Part shown: in pieces, positions 24,901 to 36,830 of the stretch
Numbering within the stretch: position 1 is the stretch's first letter
Layout of the letters: every line of letters starts with the position of its first letter
Assembly (NCBI GenBank): GCA_028023455.1
Contig: JAQFVV010000452.1
Span: forward strand, 124,001-188,000
Source: Epiperipatus broadwayi
Lineage: Eukaryota > Onychophora > Udeonychophora > Euonychophora > Peripatidae
Direction of reading: 5' to 3'
DNA: 64,000 nucleotides
Translations under genes and position numbers: made by a program
Notes under the pieces: model-generated
The model's input: only the letters and a program-made list of their open reading frames with translations
Database searches by the model: none
What the model was told of the DNA's origin: nothing

Positions 24901-26244
24901 TATCATCTTATTTTTACTTTTCATTTTTTTCTTTTCCTTTCCACATTTGGAAGCTTATATTTCAGAAAATGGGACAGTTTATTTTAAGTGTAGAGGAGGA
25001 AAGTGTTAAATTTTGTAAACATTTTATTGTATTAAATAAAATTTAGGTATACATACTCCTCCAGTAGCTTGACATCACCTGACTGATAAAATCTGGATGT
25101 TGTTCCACATTAAAAGCATACAGTAGTAATAGAACAGAAGTTTTATTTGTTAAATGTTATACTAACACTTGTTATATATTCATTTTTGGTGAACATGACT
25201 AACTTCCTTGAGTAGATAGTCTTTCCTATCACCACTAGGGAATCACATATACATATAGAAGGGGGTCCTATCTTCCAAAAAAAATGATGATACTCATTGT
25301 GAATCAGACAGCAAGCATTACTCTATAATATGACTGTACATAAGAATAGTTAGTAAGTCAAATTCACGATCTGATAAATTTTTTATTATTATTAAATAAA
25401 GATCACCAGGGTATGGATTTCTATCATGGGATTTAGGGATCAGGATATTAATTGCATTTAACTCTTGAAGTGATAGAAACCATCCTTGACTCATATTATT
25501 ATATATGTAAATATTGTTAAAGTAGTTTCATTATTTAATAAATGTTATTAAATTGTTTCAATCCATTTGGTCTCTGTCTTGTTCCCATCACTGTGCATTC
25601 ATACCTCTAAATATGTATGCTAAATTCCAATACACACACCTTTATTTATATGTATACTGATATTGGAAATATTCTTGGAAAGTGCTATAATTGATTCTTG
25701 CTTATATAAAAATGCAGTAGTCATTGACCTGAGTAGGTGCATCCCTAAAAAAGCCAAGAATGAATTTTCCCAGAGTTCGAAAATTGAGATATAATGGAGC
25801 TGGAAAGGAGAATGAGATGAGGATGAAATAGCCCAAATTATATCTAGATTTAATGTGTGAATATAAAGCTATCCTATTGGAGGTGAATGTAATCATGGGC
25901 TGAATATTTCATCATATCCTTGCCAGCATCCTACCCAAAGATCCTAGGTCTGACCATAGTTATAAACATTAGTTAGATGCATTCCATCTGGTCAGATCCT
26001 AGGTCTGACCATAATCAAATAAATGTTCTGGATATTTATACAAAAAAGGTAGCTTTTATAATTTAAAATTAACTTTCATTAATGCTTAGTATGCTTTTGA
26101 TATGTAGAATATCATAATCATAACATTATTATTTCTTTACTGTTTCAAGCTTTTAAGTACAAAATTTACATTTGCTTTATTTAATATTCACAAATATTTA
26201 AATCCATTTAAATAGTCCACTTCTTTGAAATGGGGATGCATATG
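21895..26244. other. Long A+T-rich region, no gene recognised
   Basis: No protein family seen on either strand. Small features: a ~48-bp direct duplication (about 24373-24464, sharing tacttcaaattta) and a duplicated tcctaggtctgaccat (about 25940 and 25998). Short open frames (for example 24625-24819) show no domain. Confidence 0.5.
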
Positions 26245-26790
26245 TCTTTTCTATTTATTGAGTATTGGTGTTTTGCTATTACCCAAGCCTCTTTAATTGG
26301 TCATTCACTTACTGTTTTCCCTTTCAGTGAATACCATTCCAGATTTTGAAAAATCAAATTTATGGTCAGGTTTATGAATGTGGTACACAAATATTGAAGA
26401 ATATTCAATACTCCTATATGCTCTATTGTATAGGTATTTATGCTGGGCTAGTCATGTTGAAAGATTAGACCTCAATACTCCATAATATGGAAACTTATTC
26501 ATAGGTTGGTTACATTAAGATTTTGTAGACAATTTGGTGAGCTAATTCCATAGGCTGTTTATCTTTTGAATTGTTAAGCAGTTTGTTTAGTGAAAGGGAG
26601 TTTTGAAGCTTACATTATACTTTTCTGAACATATTTTTTTTAATTTTTGGATAACTTTCAGGATACATGGAAGGCTAATCCATTTTTTATTCTCTATAAA
26701 TTGAGGCTGTAGATGATTTTTTATTGTTTTGTAAAATCTGTTGATTGTATTAAAAATTTTGTTATAATTATATCCTAGATTTTGTAAGTC
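26245..26790 (-). pseudogene. Penelope-like element 3' fragment, minus strand
   Basis: Minus-strand translation gives NKKWISLPCILKVIQKLKKI (about 26.69-26.63 kb), the PLE thumb/linker segment. It then gives HIHKPDHKFDFSKSGMVF (about 26.38-26.33 kb) and, after a frameshift, PIKEAWVIAKHQYSINRK (about 26.30-26.25 kb), which match the C-terminal half of the GIY-YIG domain (conserved Glu and terminal Asn). The GIY-YIG N-terminal part is eroded. It is similar in position to the better preserved 41.9-43.2 kb copies but from a different subfamily. Inactive. Confidence 0.7.
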
Positions 26791-27118
26791 TTAGTCATTT
26801 GTGTTATTTTTTTTGTCAGTGTCAAATTTGTACAATTTATAATGCCTGTATAGAAAAAAAAAACCTTTCAATCCAGCATATTTGTGTGTCATAGGTGTTA
26901 AAGATGGATGTATTGCTCCTCTTATGTTTATTGGTTCCAATATCATTCTGTTTACAACTCTTCATATATTCCTTATGCTTTTTTGTTATTTCTACAATTG
27001 TAAAAATAAAAAAAAGCATATTTCTCTTTCCTTTTAAATAAAAAGACTTCTCTATGATCTAATATGTTTTAATATTTTGGCCAAATTGTTGTACATCAGT
27101 AAGGTATCACCCTAATAT

Positions 27119-27250
27119 AATAACATATATTATAAATATTTGTGAAGATGGCCAACTAATTTAATTATTATGTCATTATATACATATTCTAATAGATCTA
27201 GTAATATATATTACAAATATTTCTGAAGATAGCCAATTAGATTTGACTGA
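27119..27250. repeat. Diverged ~40-bp direct repeats
   Basis: tataaatatttgtgaagatggccaactaat-like sequence at about 27130-27160 recurs at about 27208-27240. The second copy is followed by TGAAAC, reminiscent of a heavily eroded hammerhead (ctgaaga ... gaaac), but no stem II can be drawn with confidence. Confidence 0.35.
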
Positions 27251-28311
27251 AACATTAAAATATATCAAAATAATAAACATTTTTTTAGCTATAAAAATAA
27301 TAATATGATGACTTTATTTTTATACTTTTATAATTATTATTAAAGCCTTATCTATTTTTTGTAAAATGCAATAATTCTACTTGACTCTTTTGAAAATGAA
27401 TTTTAGTAATGATATCTATTTCAAAAGAGCAGAAAAAAAAACATTTATAAAAAAACAATTTATCAGATTATTGTATTTCTAGACTAAGTGTAAATATATA
27501 TCTGGAAACTTTAAAAAAAAAAAGAAAATAGAAAAATATTGAGGAGAGAATGAAGCATAAAGGCACATCAATTATTTAGAAAACTGAAAAATCAAACTTT
27601 TTCTGTGGCTAATAATAATGCTGTATGATGATAATGATAATAATAATGTATAGTAGTATTTCTATTAGCATTATATTCAATATTAAAACCATAAATTCAT
27701 CAGAGAGTATGCTGTATATTTTTCTTTAATATTTAAAATTGGTATTTGAAATAAAACTAAGAAATGTGGACAGTTTTGCCCCCTAAAGACTTATGTTAAA
27801 AATATTTTATTTTATTTTAATGTGGTATCATATTCAATTATTTTTATTGAAATACAACTTGTTTTTTTTTGTTGTTGCTATTTTGGTTAATACCACGTTA
27901 AAGCTATAATAACAATTACACAGACATTCAGAGCAATTAAACAGAAATATCCAAATAATTTAGATTCACAGAAGCGACTTATTCACAAGACTTCAAGAAT
28001 TTATTTTTTTCACCACTGAATTAGCTTTATTAAATGTGAGTTTAATTCCAATCCATTCAGACTTTGTAATTTATCTTTAACTACGAATTGTGCCAAATAG
28101 TTAAAAGGTGAAAGAAAAATAAAACCCACTTTAATAATAAATTCATTTAATTTTTTTTTTTTGAAAACTATTCGACACATAGAAGCTTTTACGTTAAGAA
28201 AAAAAAAAAAATAATTTTTTATTGCACTAGCAAAAAATCAAATTCAAATAAAATGTAACAAACATTATAACGTCATACAACAAAGAAATTATTGGTATAT
28301 CATTATTTAAT
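27251..28311. other. A+T-rich region, nothing recognised
   Basis: No coding or repeat signature beyond homopolymer runs. Confidence 0.5.
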
Positions 28312-28515
28312 TAAAATCTTATCAGAAATCAGTACAGTGGTAGATTCGTGAACTTTAGAGTCCATGATGCGGCTGGTGCTCTAACTTGTTATAAACCCTC
28401 GAAAATTCATTACAGGATTGGATCTTGCATTACCCGCCCATTTTATTATAGAGAAACATCGAAAGAAAGAAAAAGACTTACTGAGTTTATCAAGAGATGG
28501 ATGATGAAAGTATGA
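28312..28515 (+). CDS. Candidate host coding exon, product unknown
   Basis: A frame open from about 28312 to a TGA at 28513 encodes a protein-like, mixed-composition peptide containing FVNFRVHDAAGALTCY and ending KRLTEFIKRWMMKV. Local G+C is clearly higher than in the flanks. Possible splice sites are AG at 28325 or 28337 on the left (preceded by an A+T-rich, weakly pyrimidine tract) and GTATGAGT at 28510 on the right, giving a 172-184 nt internal exon ending in ATG AAA. Alternatively it is the last exon, ending at TGA 28513. No transposon family is recognised. I cannot name the protein; whether it is host-derived is inference from composition and splice-site context. Confidence 0.4.
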
Positions 28516-28739
28516 GTAATTTTTTTATTAAAAAAATGTTAAACATGTAATTTCTTTATTTTACTATACAACATGCGTATATTATTCTTAATATTTCTAA
28601 ATAAAAGGATATTTTCTAATTTAAATCTAAGTAATAATAATTATTTATTGTAAATGCATATTGAAAATAATGACTGATCAGATTTGTAGAATTAGTTTAT
28701 ATTTTGTAAATAAATGCAGTTAACATTGTAGCTTTTCCA

Positions 28740-29025
28740 AATACTTTATAAGTGCCAATTCGTAGACATACTGATAAGTAGATAAATAAGAAATAAATCT
28801 ACGAAAGAATAAAGGAATAAATGGATATGATAGATAGACAAATTAATAAATAAAAACTATGCTGGCAGACAAAGAAAAATATAGGTAGATAGAGGAGTAG
28901 ATGAAAAAATCATTAGGTGGATAGATGGTTTAATAGGCAAGCAAACAAGAAGATAAATAAATAGGTAGATACTTAAATAGATACGTAGAGATAGATAGAT
29001 ATATTATTAGATAGACGGGTAGACT
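28740..29025. repeat. Degenerate (GATA)-type tetranucleotide region
   Basis: Many scattered gataga, taaataa and tagata units, an eroded tetranucleotide array. Confidence 0.7.
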
Positions 29026-30794
29026 ATTGCTTTTTTTTGGATAAACAAAAAATATGCTGATTTTATAACATTTATTTTGCACATTAAAAGTAAAATAAAC
29101 CACTAAACATCATTATAAGATAAAGTTCACTAAATTAAATTTACTAAATCACATTTATTTTTTCTTCAAACGAAGTGCTTGTAACAAGACACACTATTTG
29201 ATTTTAAATGGTCAGAACATCTTCTCTCTTATTCTCCTATTTTTTTTTTTTTTAAAAAAAGAAGTTAAAGAAAATCTTTGCATTTAACTTCTTAGTAAGC
29301 TTCTCCCTAGAAAGATTCATTTACTTTTAAAAATGCCTGAAACGATTTGCAGGCAAATGACAACATTGGCGCTAACTTGAAAAGATTATTTTAAATTGAA
29401 AATCGAAGTAAAGAACAATCAGCTATTTCAAATAACAGCAACTAATCAAGCTTAGAACATCAAACGTTACTAAATGAAACAAAACCATTTTATTTGTTAT
29501 CTTGTCAATAAGATGTCTTGGTTAAGAATTCCGGCTTTCTTTTCTCAAGTTTTACTTATTAGGACGTTCAACGTTAATTGTAAATCACAAAATATAAACG
29601 ATTGTAAGAATCTTGTAAACTAGTAATTAACAAGCTAAATTGTGTATTTTGAATGAATAACTGCAAAAAATGGACGGGTTATCAATTACAGTATTATTTT
29701 TATTTCATATTAAAGATCATATATAATATTTATTACAAAAAGTTGATCATTTATGCCATCTACTGGGTTTTTTTCTTTTCCTGAATGCGCCAGTTATGAG
29801 AATTATCATTTAACTTTTCTACCTAGATATATATGGAAATATTGGGAATAAATTAGAGCAAAAAGTTTGATCTAAAGAAATAAATTTAATTAATAACTGT
29901 CCTGGAAAGTATCTGAAATAATATTTAATAGGTTGTGTTTAACATTTATTTAAAGTTTGAGAAATATCTCATTATAAATTGTCTCATAGAAAATGAATGA
30001 AATTATATTAGGTAGATGGTATTTGACAATTAATAATTTCACCATCTAAGAATCCTTTCAAATCAAGAACCCTTTCTGAATGTTTAACTATGAACCCACA
30101 GTCAGAAAGATTATGGCATAAAAATGATCTTGTATGAGATTCCAAACAAATTTATTTTCCCAGATTCAACAGTAAAACTATATAGATTTGACCTTTTCTA
30201 TATACTACTGGAATCTCATAAAAATAGATTCAGGACAACTCATAGTAATTACATTTATTTACTTTATAAATGTACTTTATATATCTATTACCTGTGTGGA
30301 TGTGGGTAAACATAAACTATAAAACACATAATTAATGACTGTGTAATGTATGACTACAGTCATAAAATTGATAAAAATATTTTGAATCTATCTCTTAGTT
30401 GGAATCTCTAAAGACTTCTTTACAATATTTTATTAAAAACTATCAAAAAATTTATATCCTGAATGTAAAAATTACTATAATTTATAAAGCATTACCACAA
30501 TTCCCAATTATATCTCCCACACCCTTAATATTAAAAGATTCTTAAATAAGTTAATTGCTTTAGAATTATACATTTTTAATAATTTAAAAATTTTTAAAAT
30601 TCTTTTTTAATTCATTTACACAAAATTAGCAACAAATTTTAAAAAACTCATAAAAATTACATAAAGAGAAGAATTAAAGAATTTTTATTGTTAAAAATTT
30701 ATGATTCTGAAGCAATTAACTTGTTTAAGAGTTCTTTCAATAATATGGATGTAAGTGGGATTTGTAAGTAATCATTAGCATATATTTGTTATGT
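29026..30794. other. A+T-rich region, no gene recognised
   Basis: A 61-codon plus-strand frame (30124-30309) has no recognisable domain. No other signal. Confidence 0.45.
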
Positions 30795-30855
30795 TTTAGT
30801 CTTTTGCACTTGAGAAGGCTGCTTTTGGCAGGGAAACCAGTAGTTATGTTAGAGA
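30795..30855 (+). ncRNA. Probable decayed hammerhead motif
   Basis: Stem II ctgc-ttttg-gcag (30819-30831) is followed by GGAAAC containing GAAA (30833-30836). The upstream core reads CTTGAGA (30809-30815), one indel-equivalent away from CTGANGA. The following ccagta fits a short stem III. Stem I is not clear. Called on layout only; inactive if real. Confidence 0.35.
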
Positions 30856-31559
30856 GTTTATTTTTACTAGTTTTGTTTAATTTTGAATTTGAGTAATTTT
30901 AATATTTGTATAATGTACAGATAAATTAAACTATGTCATAAAAGTGCCTTATAGATATGGTAATGATTGATCTGGGGGCATGAAATGTTTGTGGAAACCA
31001 TATTTGAACATTTAAAGTATTACCATAGTTTCTCTGTTTTTTCCTTGTAAATGAACTTTTGAAATAGAATCAAAATTATTTGTTTTCAATTGTTATGCAG
31101 AATTATGAATAAATATATATTTATACAGGCTTAAAGATAAATTAAACTTCATCTTAAAAAAGTGTAAGGATATTATACTATTTGCTACATATACTTCAAT
31201 TTCCTTAAGACTTACATAATAGTGTCTTGACATTAGTAACGGCTGCAATATTTTTCTTTGATATTTATTGTTATGAAAATAACCTTTTAGCATAAAATCA
31301 CAAATCTTTGAGTTTTATATGGTTTAGAATCAATACATAAGTTCAATTTGATTTAAAATTTTTTACTACTCAAAATTTTAAATCTTTTATTTTTAATAAA
31401 CAATCATTGGTTTATGTTGCAAAATATTTTATAGATCAAAAACAACAAAATAAATATCAGAAAAATGAATAAAAAAAAGAAAACAGTTGAAATTCTTTAA
31501 ATATGATAAAACATGTTAAGTGTTTTTAGGTGTCATAAAACTTTTCAAATGTTGTTATT
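30856..31559. other. A+T-rich region, nothing recognised
   Basis: No motif identified; it may include the eroded 3' end of the downstream minus-strand hAT relic. Confidence 0.4.
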
Positions 31560-32240
31560 AAATCTTTAAGGATTCAAAAATAGTTGCAATAGTTCTCTCA
31601 ATATATGCCAATCTCATTGCATTCTTGATGGAATTCTTTTAAGTTCTTAATCTAATTCAATAATGCATATTTAGAATTACTGAAAAATAATGCTAAATCA
31701 ATAATTGTTTTAAAAAAAATTTCATGCTCTTCAGATTTGTGACTTTCAAGAGAATGTGACAAAACAAGATTTAATCTATGAATACAATAATGGACAATAA
31801 GACTTCTGGGCATTGTTGCTTTACTTTCCTTGAATGCCTGACAAATGCCCAGTCATTATAACTACATCATCATAAGTTAATATAATTAGTTTTTCTCACA
31901 ATCATGTTTTTTTCCATATGCCATAGCATCGGCCAAGAGGCGAACCTGCAACAACCATCTGCAACCAACTACTTTCTTGCAAGGCAGCTGCGCTGACTTC
32001 TTGGCTACCAATGCTTGACAATCATGTTTTTTATAAAGTTGAAATACATATTACAGCAAAATCAGGAAATGTTCTGTCATGACTAAATCATTCATGGACT
32101 TTTCTTCTTAAATAATATCTAAGCATAGTTGATAATGGTGAAATATTTCTACAATCAATAGTATCATCAAGTAATATCCAATAAATAAAACATCTATTTT
32201 ATTATGAATATAATAAAAAGAGTATTTTTTTACAGAATCT
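31560..32240 (-). pseudogene. hAT-type transposase relic, minus strand
   Basis: The minus strand gives GHLSGIQGK (about 31.83 kb) and, after a frameshift, HYCIHRLNLVLSHSLES (about 31.79-31.74 kb), then FFKTIIDLALFFSNSKY (about 31.72-31.67 kb). This matches the 'GVQ ... HC.AHRLNL ... FF..i..ly.FFs.S' signature of hAT/ZMYM-like transposases. Several stops are present. The reading is interrupted at 31913-32017 by a tRNA-like retroposon, so that insertion is younger than this copy. Confidence 0.65.
31913..32017 (-). mobile_element. Short tRNA-like retroposon with 15-bp target duplication
   Basis: A 105-bp insert is flanked by identical ACAATCATGTTTTTT at 31898-31912 and 32018-32032. On the minus strand it begins near AAGCATTG, has a box B GCAGGTTCGCCTC and ends CGATGCTATG. 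AGCATTG pairs with CGATGCT as a complete 7-bp acceptor stem. This copy has an expanded region between the anticodon and T arms. The tRNA-like fold and clean duplication indicate LINE-mediated retroposition of a tRNA-like RNA. It is not called a functional tRNA gene. Confidence 0.8.
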
Positions 32241-32990
32241 ATTAAATAATTCTGCATTTTATTAAATAGTCCTGTAAATGCTCTTACAGAATTTATTTAT
32301 CATGACAACAGCTTCTGATAAGAATTTAACAAATACACAGTATCAATGTAGTTGCTTTTATTATGAGAATGATCATTTTATTCATGACTTCAAAATACTA
32401 ATTCATGCATTCCTAAGCAAAACATTACACAATATTTTACAATTTTAACCTTTTCATTGTGAATAAAAATATTTAAAATTATTTCTGGATATATAGCAGA
32501 GTGAATATTAATTGAACTAATTGTTGTGAATGAAATCTTATAATTTTATATTATTTCATGTCACTTTTAAAGTTTACCTTTTAACTGAAGCTTTTTGCAA
32601 CACATTCACACATACAGTACAATTTAATTTTCCTAATATTCTTTTAATTATTTTTATAATGAAGAAAAATGTATTTTTTATTTTTTTAAATTTTTATTAA
32701 AAAACATAAATTCAATAAATAAAATTAATCTAAAAAAATAAATAATACATTTTACAAATAAATTATAAGATCAGTAATCAGAAATAAGTATTCAATGCAA
32801 AAAAAATTCATTTCCACATTCATGCTAAACAAAATATTTTAATGAGAAAAAAAATTCAAAAAAAAAATCTATACAATTAATTCTACAATGATTTAATCTG
32901 AATGTTTTGGTATATTAGAGTCTATTAATAGTTTTTTGGATTTGTTAATAGTTCTTTGGATTTATTATTTTTAGTACAATTTGGATTTTT
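32241..32990. other. A+T-rich region, nothing recognised
   Basis: No open frame or family motif beyond possible continuation of the hAT relic. Confidence 0.4.
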
Positions 32991-33086
32991 TTCATGTGTC
33001 ATAGCATCGGCAGGAAGCGAACCCACTAACCCAGGACAACTGCTCATAAGGCAGCTGTGTTGACCACTAGACCACTAATGCTTGAC
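32991..33086 (-). mobile_element. Short tRNA-like retroposon with 16-bp target duplication
   Basis: A 96-bp insert is flanked by identical TACAATTTGGATTTTT at 32975-32990 and 33087-33102. The minus strand shows AGCATTA, box A TGGTCTAGTGG, anticodon arm ctgc-cttatga-gcag (which would place TAT as anticodon), box B GGGTTCGCTTCC and 3' CGATGCTATGACAC. It is the same family as 31913-32017. The tRNA ends are followed by only ~10 nt and an A-rich tail, far shorter than usual SINE bodies. Confidence 0.85.
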
Positions 33087-33102
33087 TACAATTTGGATTT
33101 TT

Positions 33103-35598
33103 ATACTCATTTTGTGATAAAAACTTGATAATTTATTAGTTAAAAAATGAATCCATAGTTGTTAGTAATCCATAGAATAATTTAAAACAAAAATATCAAA
33201 CAAGCCAAATAGAAGTTACAAGATCCTTATTGATAAAATTTTAGATTTTCAATGTATAAATAAACTTGCAAACTTTACTTCCATTCTTCTTCAAAATAAA
33301 AAAAATGCATTATTCCTCTCATTTATTCCAATATTTATGATTATTTTTACAAAATATTTATATAGTATTTATATAGTAATAATTAAAAAAGAAATATATT
33401 TATTTTTATACTTACTTTTTTTAATGTTTCATTTTTAAAAGTGGAACCTAAGAAAAACAAGTTGATGATGAAAAAACAAAACTACAATTATTATGCAATG
33501 TCAAACCATCATTAGGCAATGGTAATATGACCATACAAAATTTTTATGATATTCAAATAATTATAAATGCAATTTTAAATTTTAGAACAAAATTTTATAG
33601 AGTTATATATCTTAATAAAAATTCATTCAGGTTTTAGAATTTAAGTTCAAATAAGATTAAAACAACCAGCTAATAAAAAAAATATATTTTTCTTATAATG
33701 TATATTGTCTTTATTATTTTTTAAAAATATTTTAAGATTAATATTTTTTATTTTAATGTTAAAATTTTTTACGATGTTTTAGTTTGCAAACTTCTATATC
33801 TAATAAATCAAGTTCAATTTATTGAATTTTAACCCTTCTGTACTCTGACAGTTTTTTTTTGTTCTCACTTGCTATAAACTTTCAACTTTCATTTTAATAT
33901 TAAACCTAATCTAATAAATATGACTTTATTTTGTTAGATATTTTTATCTAGAAATTAAATAAATTTTTAAAAAATCACATTAGATTTTCAGAATTATTAA
34001 AAAAAATTAGATTTTAATCAAAACAAAGCACTATTTTATCATTGGGAGAAACAGACTGAATTTGCAAAATGAATGAAATATTTTTTGTTAACATTTATTT
34101 TTAAAATGGAAAAAAATAATATGTAGAAAATCTATCAACTTATTCATTAAAAGTTTAATTTTTTTTTAGTAATCTTTATGATATTGCTATATTTTCCACT
34201 ATTAGTGATAACATTTCTAGACAGATTATATTTAACACCACTTTAATTTCCATAGTAATGTTATTCAGAAAAATATAATCTTTTATATTTAAAAGTGAAA
34301 CCTTTTGTAGAAAATAAATATGTAATAATATATATTTTTGATTTTTCATAATTATCATACAATTATTATGCAAAAATAATGATAAACTTTTTTAAAAATG
34401 AAATTTTTAATCATTTATACATTGTTATATCACAAAGTTTGAGACCTCCAAAAATACAAGGAGTACCCATCACTGTGGAGTTTTGAAAACTTTGAAATTC
34501 CTACTTCTTTGATAATTCTGACCTCTTCAGAATTTCTTGAAATTAAAATAGTAGGAAAAAATACGCAAATTTAAAATTAAAAAAAAAAGATAGCAAAATC
34601 TCTCAATAGAAAGCTAAAGATGCAAATTAAATTTTTTTACTTCTGACCCAAATATGAATTAGAATAAAGAAGAAAATGGTTAATATAGAATAAAGATTTA
34701 ATACTAAAATGAAATGTTGAAGAATTACAAAAGTTGTCACAAGGAACAATAATGGAAATGCCAATCGATTAAAGAGTTAATACATATTTTCTTAAAGCAT
34801 AACATCAAACATGAAAACCCTTTTTGAAAAATTAAAATTCAATTTATAATTATAAAAAACAATATTTAAAAAAAGATATCTGATATTAGTAAATTTTTAG
34901 TTGATTGATTTTAAAAGCTAATTTATTCAAATAAAATTTAAATATAAACATCTCATATATGTTAACAAACAAATATTTAATAATTCCACAAAAAATGAAA
35001 CATATTTTTTTGATCTTATGAAATAACAAAGGTCAATGCCATGCAAGTGCAGCAGTATAATTTTGCTTTTTTTGATAAATATTCTTTTATTATCTCTAAA
35101 AACCTCTTTTTATTGCTTTTTGAATCCCAATAACTAATAATAAGTAATTATTTTATTTAGAATTAATAAATCATGCATAACCTTTTCTTAATTAACATTT
35201 CTACCATCAAACATTCAAAACAGATTCCTGATGTTTAGACATATACTGTAGATTCTAGTGACAACAAAGTCAATGGAAATGTTTTGTAAAAATTACACAA
35301 AAGTTGAATTATTTAAACCATTTTAAACCAGCCAAATTCAATATGATTTTTTTATTTGAATGACAAACAAACAATTTTTTTTATATATGCTGTTAATCCA
35401 GATACTGTATCATTATAGCTAGTATTAAAATGCTCAGTAGAAATTTTAATTTTTATATTTAAATTTATCATTTCAGATTTTGGTTTTCATGTATTTATTA
35501 TTATTTTTTTTATTAATATAATTAAATAATTCAAATGATTTTGCTGATATATAATCAACTATATGATGTTTATTGATAGATTTGCTCATTTTGAAATT

Positions 35599-35601
<3 letters not shown>
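33103..35601. other. Long A+T-rich region, no gene recognised
   Basis: Stops in all frames; no family motif seen on either strand. Confidence 0.5.

Positions 35602-35692
<91 letters not shown>
35602..35692. repeat. (TA)n microsatellite
   Basis: About 45 TA units, pure. Confidence 0.95.
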
Positions 35693-35694
<2 letters not shown>

Positions 35695-36599
35695 AAGCAA
35701 AAAGCAAACTGAAATATTACACACACTGGACTGATATTTGATAACTTTAATAAACATATTTTAAATAAATACCCGAATGATAATAGCAAATTTATTGCCA
35801 TAATCATTGCAAAAGATGCATAAGATTTTTAAAAAATCTTTGAACTCTGTCCTGCCATTTATGACATTACTTTATACTGTATTACTTTATGCATGCAAAT
35901 TGATAATTACTTTCATGACAAAAATATATGCAATGACAAACTACTTTCATGCCATGATGGCTAACAATGACACAATGTCTTAATACTGAATAAATTTGAT
36001 TATGTTATTTGATTCCATGCATGACCAGTGTAAGAAAATGTTGTCACAGGAAAGAATTTTGAAATCAATAATTAGTAACAATAAATGATCAGATAGAATT
36101 AATAAGTGCTTGATTTTGTCATTTTAATAAAAACAGATTTCATTTGTTTTTCCATAAAAGAAGTTGAAAAAACTTATTGAATATTATAAATGTGAGAATG
36201 TTTTATAAAATATATTGAACACAAACAATATTTTCCCTTACATAAAACTGCAAAGCACTGAATACTCACCAGCATAATCAAGAACCAAATGGCAAGGTTT
36301 ACATTCTTTTTTAGTTTTAACTTTTAGTTGATAATATTTAGACAATCATTTACTAATCACTTATTAAATGGGTAATAAATTGGCTACAAGGCCAGATATC
36401 TAAAGAAATTCTAGTCCTGTTTAAAAGTTAATAACATATTCAAACTTTTTATTAGAGACTTAAATCCAATATTCTGAAAATAGTTGGGTGATGAATTAGC
36501 AACTTTGCAACATTATATGCAAAAAAACAACAACAACATGTTAAAGCAAAACTTTTTGAATTAATATAAACTAAAAATAAAACAATCTTTAAATAATCA
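35693..36599. other. A+T-rich region, nothing recognised
   Basis: No coding or repeat signal. Confidence 0.5.
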
Positions 36600-36830
36600 A
36601 CAGTAGGCCAGGGCCTGCTCAATAATCTCTTTTTCCCCGCAGAGGAACATTAAAGAATAAGGCATAATTAAAGTTTTCAATTATCTGTGGAGCAGTATTC
36701 TATCATTGCTGTATACTTTAGATAAAAATATCTACTCCCCCTCCCCGCTTGATTGGTTATGCCCTCTGCTGCTAACTGTCACGAAATTCTATTGATTTCC
36801 GCACGTATTACTAATTTTTTCGGTTATAGT
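36600..36830. promoter_or_regulatory. G+C-richer island, possible regulatory sequence
   Basis: A locally less A+T-rich stretch with CTCCCCCTCCCCGC (about 36737), an inverted CCAAT-type ATTGGTTA (about 36753) and a splice-acceptor-like TTTTTCCCCGCAG (about 36642). No open frame follows the acceptor. A conserved noncoding or promoter element is possible; evidence is compositional only. Confidence 0.2.

Noticed and set aside
31913-33086. Possible functional tRNA genes at 31.9 and 33.0 kb
   Set aside because: Both lie inside perfect target-site duplications, differ in anticodon and variable region, and end in A-rich tails, so they are retroposed copies.
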